Virus record (IMG/VR): IMGVR_UViG_3300006750_000074
Span: 1-24,965 of that record
Length of the DNA: 24,965 nucleotides
Source: a virus
Strand: one strand, 5' to 3'
The position numbers and the translations under genes were made by a program. This document shows, piece by piece, positions 11,869 to 20,721 of the stretch. Below the pieces are notes generated by a model. The model saw nothing but the letters and a program-made list of their open reading frames with translations, did no database searches and was not told the DNA's origin. Position 1 is the stretch's first letter; each line of letters starts with the position of its first letter.

Positions 11869-12038
11869 ACGGCAAATATACAGATCCTAAAACCCATAAG
11901 AAGGACGCTATGCTAGGTAGTTTTTGGGGTTCATTGGGAGCAGCGCCAGCGACGAGTAGGAAAACTGCTAGACGTGCTCTACAAAGTGCAGGCAAAGCCT
12001 TCAAATTGGACAGGAAGAAAAGAAATGCGCCCTACTAA
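11865..12038 (+). CDS. Small basic protein, paralogue B of a tandem pair, 57 aa
   Basis: This coupled gene encodes MNGKYTDPKTHKKDAMLG, then a W-containing Gly/Ser/Ala segment and a very basic C-terminus (TSRKTARRALQSAGKAFKLD, RKKRNAPY). The DPKTHKKDAMLG block matches DPNTVKKDAMLG of the preceding protein, and AGKAF matches AAKAF, while the middle and tail differ. A basic tail suggests DNA or capsid-interior binding. The stop directly abuts the small terminase ATG. It is short and easily missed in length-filtered calls. Function is unknown. Confidence 0.68.
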   Translation: MNGKYTDPKTHKKDAMLGSFWGSLGAAPATSRKTARRALQSAGKAFKLDRKKRNAPY

Positions 12039-12440
12039 ATGAAGACTGAAAAACAGGAAGCCTTCATAGAAGCCTTTTGCCTGACGGGTAATGCCTCTAA
12101 GGCAGCCCAGATGGCTGGCTACTCTGAGAAGGTCGCCAAGCAGAGAGGCTACAAGCTCAAGAAACAGTTTGAGTTTGAGATCCAGGAGCAAACCAAACAG
12201 ATGATCCAGAACGCAGTCCCTGGAGCCTTATCCCAATTAACCTCTTTAGTTGACAGCGCTCAAAGTGAGTCAGTCAAGTTAGGGGCTATCAAGGATATTT
12301 TAGATAGGGCTGGGTACAGACCCGTTGAAAAGACAGAACAGCAGATCTCTCACGTGGAGTCAGCCTCTACAGATGAGCTGAAGAAAGAGCTTGAGGCTTT
12401 GGTAGGAACTTCTGAGGAGATACCTGAGCTGCTTAACTGA
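12039..12440 (+). CDS. terS: Terminase small subunit, 133 aa
   Basis: Residues about 1-35 form the phage terminase HTH: KQEAFIEAFCLTGNASKAAQMAGYS, with the conserved TGNASKAAQxAGYS pattern. A helical oligomerisation part follows (ALSQLTSLVDSAQSESVKLGAIKDILDRAGY), also typical, and the C-terminus is acidic. The protein recognises the packaging site and loads the large subunit on the DNA. It overlaps the large subunit gene by one base (TGATG), the usual order and spacing. Length is within the family range. No other interpretation is needed. Confidence 0.9.
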   Translation: MKTEKQEAFIEAFCLTGNASKAAQMAGYSEKVAKQRGYKLKKQFEFEIQEQTKQMIQNAVPGALSQLTSLVDSAQSESVKLGAIKDILDRAGYRPVEKTEQQISHVESASTDELKKELEALVGTSEEIPELLN

Positions 12441-13897
12441 TGAACCACGGAGACCTGGAGAAGGCAGTCAGCATTGCCCGTGAGCTGAGACAAAGAGAAA
12501 GGTACAACAGGATAGATTCCTATGATCCTTACCCTTATCAAAGTGCCTTCCACAAAACAGGAAGTGATGCCAATCAGAGATTACTGATGGCCGCTAACCG
12601 CATAGGAAAATCCTACTGTGGTGCTGCGGAATTATCCTATCACTTAACCGGACTTTATCCTTCGTGGTGGTCCGGGAAGAGATATCGCCAACCCATTATA
12701 GCTTGGGCTGGTGGAGTCTCTAATGAAACAACTAGAGATATTGTACAGTTTGAGTTACTTGGAAGCCCTGATGACCCGGACGCCTTTGGCTCGGGTGCGA
12801 TTCCGAAAAATCTGATAATAAAGACGGAAAGAAAACCAGGAATACCGAACGCGAAGAGCGTTGCCCTAATTAAGCACGTGTCGGGCGGTAACTCTTCTTT
12901 ATTCTTTAAGGCCTATGAGATGGGTCAGGAGAAGTGGCAGGGGAGATCAGTTGATTGTATATGGCTGGATGAGGAACCCCCCAGGGATATTTACTCCCAA
13001 GCTGTCACTAGAACACTGGATAGAAGGGGGATGGTCTACATGACCTTCACCCCTGAGAACGGCATGACGGAGACCGTAGCGTCCTTTGTCAACAGCCTTA
13101 AGCCGGGGCAGTCCCTGAATAACGCAACCTGGGACGATGCCACTGAAGAGGTCAGGAGCGTCCTACACGGGGACAAGGGGCACCTGAACGAAGAGGCCAT
13201 GGAGCAGATTATGAATACGTATGCTCCCCACGAAAGAGAGATGAGGAGATACGGACGTCCCTCAATTGGTTCAGGATTGGTCTTCCCAGTTTCAGAAGAG
13301 AAGCTCATAGTTGATCCTCTTACTTTAGAGAAGCACTGGCCACGTGTGTGTGGAATAGATTTTGGTTATGACCATCCCACGGCAGTTGTGTGGATGGCCT
13401 GGGACAGAGATGAAGATGTTATCTATGTGTATGACTGTTACAGGCAGGCTAAGGCCCCACCAGCAGTCCATGCCACGGCGATAAAGACCAGACCGGCCTT
13501 TGTGCCCATTATCTGGCCCCATGACGGTTACAGGAAGGATTCCATGGGGAATCCAGGGTTGGCAGAACAATACAGAAGCCTTGGCTGTAACTTACTCCCA
13601 TTTCACTTTGAAAACCCCCCAGCCCTCGGGGAGAAGAAAGGGGGCAATTCCATAGAGGTCGGGATCATGGACCTCCTTCAAAGAATGGAGGACGGGAAAT
13701 TCAAGGTGTTCTCAACATTATCGGAGTGGTGGATGGAATTCAGGATGTACCACAGGAAAGAGGGGAAGATCGTTCCCCTACATGATGATCTGATGTCTGC
13801 GACCCGATACGCAGGGATGTCCCTTAGATTTGCAGTCTCAGGAGAAGACCCTACCTGGGACAATGACATCGAATACAAGAACTACGGGATAGTCTGA
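12440..13897 (+). CDS. terL: Terminase large subunit, 485 aa
   Basis: The ATPase domain carries a Walker A of the form AANRIGKS at residues 51-58 and Walker B CIWLDEE at 173-179, followed by a coupling segment VYMTFTPENG. The nuclease domain starts with GIDFGYDHPT near residue 305, has a second acid in WPHDGYRKD near residue 355 and a third in LHDDLMSATRYA near residue 455. This gives the full RNaseH-like metal triad. The enzyme pumps DNA into the procapsid and cuts the concatemer. It is intact and of normal length. Its stop overlaps the next ATG (TGATG). Confidence 0.95.
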   Translation: MNHGDLEKAVSIARELRQRERYNRIDSYDPYPYQSAFHKTGSDANQRLLMAANRIGKSYCGAAELSYHLTGLYPSWWSGKRYRQPIIAWAGGVSNETTRDIVQFELLGSPDDPDAFGSGAIPKNLIIKTERKPGIPNAKSVALIKHVSGGNSSLFFKAYEMGQEKWQGRSVDCIWLDEEPPRDIYSQAVTRTLDRRGMVYMTFTPENGMTETVASFVNSLKPGQSLNNATWDDATEEVRSVLHGDKGHLNEEAMEQIMNTYAPHEREMRRYGRPSIGSGLVFPVSEEKLIVDPLTLEKHWPRVCGIDFGYDHPTAVVWMAWDRDEDVIYVYDCYRQAKAPPAVHATAIKTRPAFVPIIWPHDGYRKDSMGNPGLAEQYRSLGCNLLPFHFENPPALGEKKGGNSIEVGIMDLLQRMEDGKFKVFSTLSEWWMEFRMYHRKEGKIVPLHDDLMSATRYAGMSLRFAVSGEDPTWDNDIEYKNYGIV

Positions 13898-15825
13898 TGG
13901 CTGTTGTAGATGGGGTTCCTTTTCAAAACCTGTGGATGAAGCCTGCTACTCCAGCATGGAAAAAGGCAGTGCAGCCGGTACTTGATTTCCCATCTGCTAC
14001 GGCGGAACATGCCAGAGCAGCCTGGGAATCTATGGGGGTAGCTGAACCTTCCCCATTAGACGAGTGGCCTGGAAATGAAAGTTACAGGGCTGCCAGAACC
14101 GTAGGCAAGAACCTCTTAGGTGGCTTCAACTTTCTGATGTCTCCTGTTACTGGCGCCTTTGAAACACTCTGGAACAAACCAGCTTCCATAGCGTTACAGG
14201 CTGAAGCAGGGGTTCCTAAGAAGTACGCAGACCCTATTGCTTTGTATGGTTCTATGGCTTTTCCAGGTGTTGGTTTTGGGGTGCAGCTAGGGCAGTTGGC
14301 AGCGAAAACCCCGAAGACAATCTCAACTGTTCAAAAAACCCTAAGAGAACTAAAAAAGGACAAACCACCTTCTTATGATGTCGCTGCTGCCAGGACTAAG
14401 GCACAAGAGCACATAGGAGCAGATGTATCTGAAGAGGTTGTAGAAACAAACAAGCTGTTTACCCTACGTAAGGATGGGTCTCTTGGACCTTTATTTATCG
14501 GAGCGAAAGAGAGAATCCCCGTTGGGGAATGGGTCCAGTTTGACGAAAAACTCTCAAGAAAAGGGTTTGCAACACGACCAGGAATCCATGCGCCAACGGC
14601 AGATGCTCCCCACATAAAACCAAAGGTTGGGGAAGGTCGCATAGAGAAAAAGGTCCTTCTCAGGAATTGGGAAATACTACAGCGTCCTCAGAGCCAAGGT
14701 GGTAATTGGTACATAGCTGGGGAGATGAAAGTTCTCCCAGAGGCTGGGCCTAAGATTGAAGGCTTACAGCCTACCATGAAAGAACAGTTATGGAATACAG
14801 AAGCTAAGGACGTAACGAAGATCGTTAAAACAAATCCTGGCTACAGTAGTGATTTGCTAGATCTAAGTTCTTTAGGACAATCTCCTCAGACACGTTATGG
14901 TGCACCGGGGCACTTTTCATTAGAAAGGAAAAACCTCAGTCCTAAAAACGAAGAGTTATGGGACGAGATATTTACTCCCGAGCACTATCGCCGGACCATA
15001 AAACATATTGACCTTGGCCTGAAAGAAGGCGGATTCCAGTGGTGGGACTTAGAGCCTCTACGCTACTCTTTTATAGAAAAGTTAGGGCCTGACCTTGGGA
15101 ATTCCTCATTCCTGGACTTTGTCCAGATCACTGGGGCGCTTAGTCCTGGATCGCAGGTCCCATTAAATATAAGAAGAGCTGCTTATTTTTACCACCTCTT
15201 GAGTGCCAGTAAGAATCCTGCACAGGCAATGCTGAAGTGGGAGCAAGGAGTTCCTAAAGGGCTGGGGCACTATATGCCTGCAACCCATCTGAAGGGATTG
15301 GAGAGGGTGTATAGCGATCCCATGAACCAGGGACTCTTATCCGTTAAGGGGAGTAAGGAGTCTCCCAAAGCATCCAGTATGTCGTGGAACCTCATGGGAA
15401 ATTGGGGAGTACCGACAGTAGACGTACACATCATGGATATGATGACAGGCACTGGCTATCACAAGTTTGATCCTCGGAAAGGGAAGCTAACAGGCAGGTC
15501 GCCTGAAGCTACCATGTACGCAGCCCCAGAACAGGCACTGATAGATATCTCCCGTAAGAAAGGGGTACTACCTGGCCAGGCACAGGCTGCTGCTTGGGGT
15601 TCGTGGCGCAAGAGAGAAAGGGGTTTAGGGGAAAGTGAACCATTCCTGATTTTGTTCGAGAGGATTGTAAAAGACACGGCCCAGAAGTTGGGTAAGACCC
15701 CGGAACGGGTTTTAGATGATTGGATAAAAGGGAAGATACCCCTGGCCTCTGTACTGCCTATGGGAGCCACTCAACTCGGCACAGATCTTGCCGATGACAT
15801 CTTTGGAGAAAAGTTAATTGGCTGA
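13897..15825 (+). CDS. Large protein of unknown function between terminase and portal, possible HhH-like C-terminal domain, 642 aa
   Basis: The gene is fully inside the packaging operon and coupled on both sides. Residues about 1-150 are rich in Pro, Trp, Ala and hydrophobic turns (PVTGAFETLWNKPA, GFGVQLGQLAAK). A middle part (about 170-300) has strand-like pieces. From about residue 340 (YGAPGHFSLERKNLSP) the protein is mostly helical. Near residues 490-570 the order SMSWNLMGNWGVPTVDVHIMD, then a Tyr-Ala helix, then GVLPGQAQAAAWGSW resembles a helix-hairpin-helix glycosylase-like layout with a possible catalytic-type Asp in VDVH, as seen in some large phage virion proteins. This resemblance is weak. 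A portal-associated internal or ejection protein is the main alternative. Confidence 0.72.
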   Translation: MAVVDGVPFQNLWMKPATPAWKKAVQPVLDFPSATAEHARAAWESMGVAEPSPLDEWPGNESYRAARTVGKNLLGGFNFLMSPVTGAFETLWNKPASIALQAEAGVPKKYADPIALYGSMAFPGVGFGVQLGQLAAKTPKTISTVQKTLRELKKDKPPSYDVAAARTKAQEHIGADVSEEVVETNKLFTLRKDGSLGPLFIGAKERIPVGEWVQFDEKLSRKGFATRPGIHAPTADAPHIKPKVGEGRIEKKVLLRNWEILQRPQSQGGNWYIAGEMKVLPEAGPKIEGLQPTMKEQLWNTEAKDVTKIVKTNPGYSSDLLDLSSLGQSPQTRYGAPGHFSLERKNLSPKNEELWDEIFTPEHYRRTIKHIDLGLKEGGFQWWDLEPLRYSFIEKLGPDLGNSSFLDFVQITGALSPGSQVPLNIRRAAYFYHLLSASKNPAQAMLKWEQGVPKGLGHYMPATHLKGLERVYSDPMNQGLLSVKGSKESPKASSMSWNLMGNWGVPTVDVHIMDMMTGTGYHKFDPRKGKLTGRSPEATMYAAPEQALIDISRKKGVLPGQAQAAAWGSWRKRERGLGESEPFLILFERIVKDTAQKLGKTPERVLDDWIKGKIPLASVLPMGATQLGTDLADDIFGEKLIG

Positions 15826-17791
15826 ATACGAAAAGAAACGGAGATTCTCCGGCGAAAAGCTAACGGAAGACGATCTCGTAGCAAGGATTCGAGAAGAATT
15901 AACTGATTCTCTTGGGTATGGTGGAGACATGCTCTCTATTCAAAGAGAGAAGGCCATGAACTACTACTATGGTCTCCCCTTTGGTAACGAAGTCGAGGGA
16001 AGAAGTCAGTTTGTAGACTCCACTGTGGCCGATACTATCGAGTGGATCAAACCCTCGTTAATGAGGGTGTTTGCGTCCGGTGATGAGATGGTCAAGTTCA
16101 ACCCCCAAACACCTGAAGACTATGAGATGGCTGAACAGGCCACCGATTATGTCAATTATGTCTTTGGCAGGTTAAATCCTGGCTGGGAAATTTTATATTC
16201 CTGGTTTACTGATGCACTTTTATCAAAGAACGGCATTGTAAAGGTCTGGTGGGATGAATCAGAGGAGTGGAACCGGGAAGAATACATAGGGCTCTCTGAT
16301 GTTGAACTGGAAGCTCTCGTAGTTAAAGAAGAGGTCGAGGTCATAGAGCACACGGCTTACGATGACCAAGACGCCCCCTACCACGACGTAGTTATCACCA
16401 GAAGAAATAAGGCAGGGCAAGTTCGGATAGAAAACGTCCCACCGGATGAGTTTCTAATCTCCAGAGAATCGAAAACCATACAGGATGCAAGGTTTGTCTG
16501 TCACAGGGTAAGAAAAACCCTTTCCCAGTTAAGGGAAATGGGCTACGACGTAGACCATGATGACCTCTCACAAGGCTCAGAGGATTACCCACTCTTCAGT
16601 GAAGAGATGAGAGCAAGGTATGAGTTTGATGATTCCTTTACCTTTGGCATGGATGGTGCCCTGATGGCAGGGGATGGAACACAACGTGAATACTGGTTGT
16701 ATGAGTCTTTCCTAAGAACTGATTACGATGGTGACGGCATTGCTGAACTGAGAAAGGTTTGTACGGTGGGAAGCACCGTCCTAGCCAATGAAGAAATAGA
16801 CCGTACCCCCTTTGTTTCACTGACCCCCATAAAAATACCCCACAAGTTCTTTGGGTTGTCCGTTGCTGACTTAGTAGAAGATCTGCAACTCATAAAATCT
16901 ACGTTGCTGCGAAATTTAATGGACAACATGTACAACCAGAACTTCGGTAGATATGCGGTTTTAGAGGGTCAAGCAAATCTTGATGACCTCTTAACACAGA
17001 GACCGGGTGGTGTGGTCCGGGTTAAAAGCCCGAACGCAATCATGCCCCTGTCTACACCCCCACTTGAACCCTACTCGTTCCAGATGCTGGAGTACATCGA
17101 CTCCATACGTGAATCAAGAGCTGGTGTGACTCGTTACTCATCAGGATTAAACGACAACGCTCTTCAATCCCACACCACTGCAACCGCAGTGAACCAAGTG
17201 ATGACTGCTGCCCAGTCAAGGGTAGAACTCATCGCACGTAACTTCGCAGAGACTGGCGTAAAGGATCTAATGAGGGTCATCTACGAACTGTTACAAAAAA
17301 ACCACGACTACAAAACTGTTGTTCTGTTAAGGGATAAGTGGGTAGAAGTACGACCAGACGCCTGGAGAGACAAGGCAGACTGCACAGTGTCTGTGGCTTT
17401 AGGTCATGGCAACAGAGACCAGCAGGCCATGCACCTCTCACAAATGATTCAGTTCGCATCCCAAGCCATGGCTGGGGGACTCTCCATCGTTACAGAGAGA
17501 AACCTCTACAACATGGGTGCAGCTCTAGTAAAGAACATGGGCTTTATGAACGTGGACGACTTCCTCACTGAACCACCTCCACAGGAAGGCCCGAGCGTCA
17601 AGGAGCAAATGGCTCAGGCAGAGATGCAGATCAAACAACAGGAGCTTGAGATCAAGGCTGCTGATGTGGAAGTAAAGAAACAGAAGGTTCAACTGGAGTC
17701 CCAGAAAGCTGCAGTACAGGCACAGCTAGACGTTGCTGAGTTAGAGATGGAACAGCAGCAACAGAGAGCTGTCGCTATTGGCAATACATAA
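15818..17791 (+). CDS. Portal (head-tail connector) protein, 657 aa (TTG start)
   Basis: TTG 15818 follows GGAG by nine bases and opens MAEYEKKRRFSG; it overlaps the preceding gene by eight bases. The sequence has the portal order: an N-terminal helix region with NYYYGLPFGNEVEGRSQFVDSTVADTIEW, a stem/wing part with WFTDALLSKNGIVKVWWDES, PPDEFLISRESKTI, PFVSLTPIKIPHKFFGLSVAD and a crown/stem helix RNLMDNMYNQNFGRYAVLEG. The last 70 residues form a Gln/Glu-rich coiled coil. The dodecameric portal is the DNA channel at the head vertex and binds the terminase. Length fits podovirus-like and related large portals. The call is firm. Confidence 0.92.
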   Translation: MAEYEKKRRFSGEKLTEDDLVARIREELTDSLGYGGDMLSIQREKAMNYYYGLPFGNEVEGRSQFVDSTVADTIEWIKPSLMRVFASGDEMVKFNPQTPEDYEMAEQATDYVNYVFGRLNPGWEILYSWFTDALLSKNGIVKVWWDESEEWNREEYIGLSDVELEALVVKEEVEVIEHTAYDDQDAPYHDVVITRRNKAGQVRIENVPPDEFLISRESKTIQDARFVCHRVRKTLSQLREMGYDVDHDDLSQGSEDYPLFSEEMRARYEFDDSFTFGMDGALMAGDGTQREYWLYESFLRTDYDGDGIAELRKVCTVGSTVLANEEIDRTPFVSLTPIKIPHKFFGLSVADLVEDLQLIKSTLLRNLMDNMYNQNFGRYAVLEGQANLDDLLTQRPGGVVRVKSPNAIMPLSTPPLEPYSFQMLEYIDSIRESRAGVTRYSSGLNDNALQSHTTATAVNQVMTAAQSRVELIARNFAETGVKDLMRVIYELLQKNHDYKTVVLLRDKWVEVRPDAWRDKADCTVSVALGHGNRDQQAMHLSQMIQFASQAMAGGLSIVTERNLYNMGAALVKNMGFMNVDDFLTEPPPQEGPSVKEQMAQAEMQIKQQELEIKAADVEVKKQKVQLESQKAAVQAQLDVAELEMEQQQQRAVAIGNT

Positions 17792-17919
17792 TGCCTAAAA
17801 AACTTGAGGACTGTGTTCGCAAGGTAAAAGCGAAAAACAAGAATTCCAAGAAGAAGGCAAACGCCTGGGCAATTTGTGTAAAGAGCACTGGACTAAAACC
17901 ACACAAAAGGAAACGATGA
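17791..17919 (+). CDS. 42-aa Lys-rich small protein
   Basis: The ATG overlaps the portal stop (TAATG), and its own stop overlaps the next ATG (ATGA). The protein is basic, MPKKLEDCVRKVKAKNKNSKKKANAWAICVKSTGLKPHKRKR in two short blocks around CVRKV and AWAICV. The pattern of C-V-x-x-V-K followed by Lys/Asn spacing and W-A-I-C is shared by small phage proteins often found among capsid genes, with no established role that I know. It is too short for most gene callers but doubly coupled. The basic charge suggests DNA contact inside the head. Confidence 0.68.
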   Translation: MPKKLEDCVRKVKAKNKNSKKKANAWAICVKSTGLKPHKRKR

Positions 17920-18167
17920 AACTAAACGGAACAAGAGAGGCGGACGCAAAACGCCTACTCACAGACAACCTGTTCATAGAGGCTTTTCAAACTCTAAGAA
18001 CAGATCTGACTGGACGCTGGAATACTTCAGCCGTCCAAGACGTAGAGGCCAGAGAATCAATCTGGCTGGCACTGAGACTGCTTGACAGGATTGAACTCCA
18101 TTTAGCGTCTATTGTTGAAACAGGCGAAATGGAAAAGATCTTGGAGAAGCAACACCCATACATTTAA
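17916..18167 (+). CDS. Helical protein of unknown function, 83 aa
   Basis: The ATG overlaps the Lys-rich gene's stop. The product looks fully helical (READAKRLLTDNLFIEAFQTLR, ESIWLALRLLDRIELHLASIVETGEMEKIL) with a short W-containing turn (TGRWNTS). Small helical proteins of this size sit between portal and scaffold in many tailed phages without known roles. A longer frame starting at 17874 lies within the previous gene and is not needed. It could be a head-assembly helper; no motif proves it. Confidence 0.72.
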   Translation: MKLNGTREADAKRLLTDNLFIEAFQTLRTDLTGRWNTSAVQDVEARESIWLALRLLDRIELHLASIVETGEMEKILEKQHPYI

Positions 18168-18176
18168 GGAGAACCC

Positions 18177-19187
18177 GTGGATACGCGACCAGCCCCACTA
18201 GAAGAAACCGAAGGTACAGTTCGGGAAGCGGAAAATGCGCTCATAGGACTACTGAATCCTGAAAAGGAAGAATCAGAATCCGAAGAAGCCAAACCTACCG
18301 AGGAAGAAGAGTCTACAGAGGAAACTACAGACGAAGATCCAGAGGGGGAATCTGAGGAAGAAGAATCCGAAGAGGGGGAAGAACCCGAAGAAGACGAAGA
18401 GGATGTTCTATACGCTGTCAAAGTTGATGGCGAAGAAATAGAAATACCACTAGACGAGCTTATGAAGGGATATTCCCGTCAGAGTAGCTATACTCGAAAA
18501 TCACAAAAACTTGCAGAACAACAAAAAGAGTTCGAGACCGCTAAACAAAACATGGTCTCTGAATACACTCAGATTCAGCAAGAAAGAACGCAGTATGTTC
18601 AAGCACTTCAAAGCCTAGCGGAAACACAAATGGGTGCTCTCGGACAGTGGTCCAACATAGATTGGGAAACCATGAAGAGAGATGATCCAATTGAGTTTTC
18701 TGTCAAAAGGGAAGAGTACAGAGAAGCCCAGGATAATTTCAGAAGGGTTCAAGAAGAGCAGGCACGTGTACAGCAGCTTGCTTCTGATGATTACCAGAAG
18801 CAACACCAGGAACTCGTCCAGAAGGAATATCAGTCATTAGTCAATGAACTGCCCGAATGGGGAGAACCTGAAAAGCAAAAAAAGTTAGCTGCGAACTTAA
18901 AGACCTATGCTACTAACCAGGGATTTTCTGGAGAAGAAGTAGACGCTCTTGTAGACCACCGTGTGATGTTGATGCTTCGTAAGGCTTGGCTTTACGACCA
19001 ACTTCAAACAACAGACGTCAAGGGTAAGAAGTTAAAAAACAAACCCCGTGTGGTTCGTGCTGGAACCGGCAGAGACAAAGGTAGAGAAACAAAGCAAAAG
19101 CATTCTACAAAAATGGACAAGCTCCGAAAAACAGGTCATGTCGATGATGCCATGGCTGTGTTAGAGGGGCTAATGACAAACCTCTAA
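18177..19187 (+). CDS. Scaffolding protein, 336 aa (GTG start)
   Basis: AGGAG five bases before GTG 18177 sets the start. Residues about 25-76 are an extremely acidic Glu/Asp/Ser stretch, followed by a small beta-like part (VLYAVKVDGEEIEIPLDELMKGYSRQSSYTRKSQKL) and a long Gln/Glu-rich coiled coil. The C-terminus is basic (KGKKLKNKPRVVRAGTGRDKGRETKQKHSTKMDK in part). Acidic, helical, highly charged proteins directly before the major capsid gene are the normal scaffold signature: they guide procapsid assembly and leave before packaging. The position and composition together make this assignment solid, though there is no enzymatic motif. Confidence 0.85.
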   Translation: MDTRPAPLEETEGTVREAENALIGLLNPEKEESESEEAKPTEEEESTEETTDEDPEGESEEEESEEGEEPEEDEEDVLYAVKVDGEEIEIPLDELMKGYSRQSSYTRKSQKLAEQQKEFETAKQNMVSEYTQIQQERTQYVQALQSLAETQMGALGQWSNIDWETMKRDDPIEFSVKREEYREAQDNFRRVQEEQARVQQLASDDYQKQHQELVQKEYQSLVNELPEWGEPEKQKKLAANLKTYATNQGFSGEEVDALVDHRVMLMLRKAWLYDQLQTTDVKGKKLKNKPRVVRAGTGRDKGRETKQKHSTKMDKLRKTGHVDDAMAVLEGLMTNL

Positions 19188-19201
19188 AGGGAGATATAAA
19201 A

Positions 19202-20191
19202 ATGGCAATTGCCACAAACACATCACTGACCTATTCCTCATCGAAGATTCGTGAGGAGGTGTCTGATGTGATATACAACATCGCCCCAATGGACACACCC
19301 TTTCTTAGTGGCTGTAGCAAAACCAGTGTTGATAATGTCTACTTTCAATGGCAGACAGATACAATTGGTTCTGGTGGAGCTAATCGGAAAATTGAAGGCG
19401 ATGATAACATCGCCGCCAATGCCAGGGTTAGTCCGACGTTGTTGGGAAATCGCACACAGATAAGTCAGTACGTCAATCAAACGTCAGGCACCGATCAGGT
19501 CATGGATTACGCAGGTCATGGCCGAAACCAAGCCTACCAAATCGCTAAAAACGGAAAGCGCATGAAGAGGGACATGGAATTCATGTTGACCAACAATGTT
19601 GCTCAAGTAGCAGGCGATGCAACCACAGCAAGAGTTAGTGCTGGTATCCCGGCTTGGTTAAGTTCTAACTTTACTGATGGTGGAACCGGAGGCGGTTCTG
19701 CTGGTAGTGCAGGCACAACCCCAATGACGAATTCCAGCGGTAGAGCAGCTATCACGGAAGCTAACATCAAAGTCGTTATCAAGCAGTGCTACGACTCTGG
19801 GGGAAGCCCAGATCTGATCCTGTGTCCGTCTAATGTTAAGCAGGCTATCTCAGGCCTTTCATCTAACGCTGGTCCTGGTTATCCGTTACGGGTTGCTGCT
19901 TCTACATCCGGTCAATCGACCGCTGTAAATGCAGTGGACGTATACGTCAGCGATTTTGGAACTTTCAGAATCGTGCCAGATCGAAACCTTGCTACGGATG
20001 GTCCGGGAAGTAATGCCGGTAATGTTTTCTTCTTGGATATGGATTATTGGAGTGTTGCATGGCTCCGTCCTTTCCAGACTATTGATTTAGCAAAAACGGG
20101 AGACTCTATCAAACAGCTCCTGTTGGCTGAATTTGGTCTGATATCAAAGAACGAAAAATCAAGCGGTATCCTTGCATCTGTTCAGGCGTAA
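19202..20191 (+). CDS. Major capsid protein, DUF5309/SU10-type, 329 aa
   Basis: GGGAG eight bases upstream drives a strong start. The sequence carries the N-terminal segment SSKIREEVSDVIYNIAPMDTPFLSG, FQWQTDTI, LGNRTQISQYVNQTSGTDQVMDYAGHGRNQAYQ and the C-terminal VYVSDFGTFRIVPDRNL, DMDYWSVAWLRPFQTIDLAKTGDS; these are typical of the DUF5309 family that includes the phage SU10 major capsid protein and has the HK97 fold. The product builds the icosahedral shell. A Gly/Ser/Thr-rich loop around residue 160-180 is likely surface exposed. Order after the scaffold supports the call. Intact and of usual length. Confidence 0.9.
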   Translation: MAIATNTSLTYSSSKIREEVSDVIYNIAPMDTPFLSGCSKTSVDNVYFQWQTDTIGSGGANRKIEGDDNIAANARVSPTLLGNRTQISQYVNQTSGTDQVMDYAGHGRNQAYQIAKNGKRMKRDMEFMLTNNVAQVAGDATTARVSAGIPAWLSSNFTDGGTGGGSAGSAGTTPMTNSSGRAAITEANIKVVIKQCYDSGGSPDLILCPSNVKQAISGLSSNAGPGYPLRVAASTSGQSTAVNAVDVYVSDFGTFRIVPDRNLATDGPGSNAGNVFFLDMDYWSVAWLRPFQTIDLAKTGDSIKQLLLAEFGLISKNEKSSGILASVQA

Positions 20192-20206
20192 TTAAGAGAA
20201 GGGGGT

Positions 20207-20221
20207 GGGGCAACTTGCCCC
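20207..20221 (+). terminator. GC-rich hairpin after the capsid gene
   Basis: GGGGC and GCCCC pair around AACTT, within GGGGGTGGGGCAACTTGCC. No U-run follows, so it is either a weak terminator that lowers downstream expression or a structure that protects the abundant capsid mRNA. It sits ten bases before the next ATG. Confidence 0.4.
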
Positions 20222-20230
20222 CAACTTAAC

Positions 20231-20392
20231 ATGAAAGAATTAGAAAAAATAGCACTAAAAATGAACGCCGAGAAGAAGAAGGCACAAGCAAAGAAGCCTA
20301 AAACCGGACCACAAAACACAAAAGAATGGTTGGAAGAGGGTGTAAAGGAAGGTAGAGGTTCTGGGTTTGGGAGAAAGATATATGACATCTGA
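20231..20392 (+). CDS. 53-aa basic small protein after the capsid gene
   Basis: The product starts MKELEKIALKMNAEKKKAQAKKPKTG and ends VKEGRGSGFGRKIYDI. The Lys/Ala-rich helix followed by a flexible Gly/Arg tail resembles small head-associated proteins, and the location right after the capsid gene fits. No ribosome site stronger than the hairpin-adjacent purines is seen, so initiation may depend on the hairpin. It overlaps the next start by 11 bases. Not recognised as a known family. Confidence 0.6.
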   Translation: MKELEKIALKMNAEKKKAQAKKPKTGPQNTKEWLEEGVKEGRGSGFGRKIYDI

Positions 20393-20711
20393 AACACTTG
20401 TTCTCGACAAGGACAACGTTCGTAGAACCGATATGCACTTTGATGAGGTAGATGACACCATTACCTTTAACACTGTGCAGGATGTTGGCCCGATGTTGGA
20501 AGAAAACAAAAATAAGATGAATGCGTATGGTGACAAACTCTCCCTCGGGAAGAGGGGGGAATGGCATCACACCGCTTCCATCCCAATTACGATCTGGGAA
20601 AAGTGGATGAATGATACCAACGGGGCCATAGAAAAGGATGCAACACTACTGGCAGCTTACTTGAACAACCCAGACTATAAGTATTTCAAAGTAGCCCCAA
20701 CTAACCTATAA
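20382..20711 (+). CDS. Small protein of unknown function in the head cluster, 109 aa
   Basis: ATG 20382 has GGGAG eight bases upstream, so I prefer it to an in-frame start 15 bases earlier. The protein has LVLDKDNVRRTDMHFDEVDDTITFNTVQD followed by a helical part and HHTASIPITIWEKWMND, with a Tyr-rich end (YLNNPDYKYFKVAP). The repeated hydrophobic and charged pattern looks like a soluble compact domain. It sits between capsid and connector genes, where head-completion or decoration proteins usually lie. No family is recognised. Confidence 0.75.
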   Translation: MTSETLVLDKDNVRRTDMHFDEVDDTITFNTVQDVGPMLEENKNKMNAYGDKLSLGKRGEWHHTASIPITIWEKWMNDTNGAIEKDATLLAAYLNNPDYKYFKVAPTNL

Positions 20712-20721
20712 GGTAAAAGAT

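Noticed and set aside
12440-13897. Intein or intron in the large terminase
   Set aside because: ATPase and nuclease motifs follow with normal spacing and the length is standard, so nothing is inserted.
18164-18421. Ser-rich minus-strand frame
   Set aside because: It is the antisense of the Glu-rich scaffold region; Ser codons arise from reversed Glu/Asp codons.
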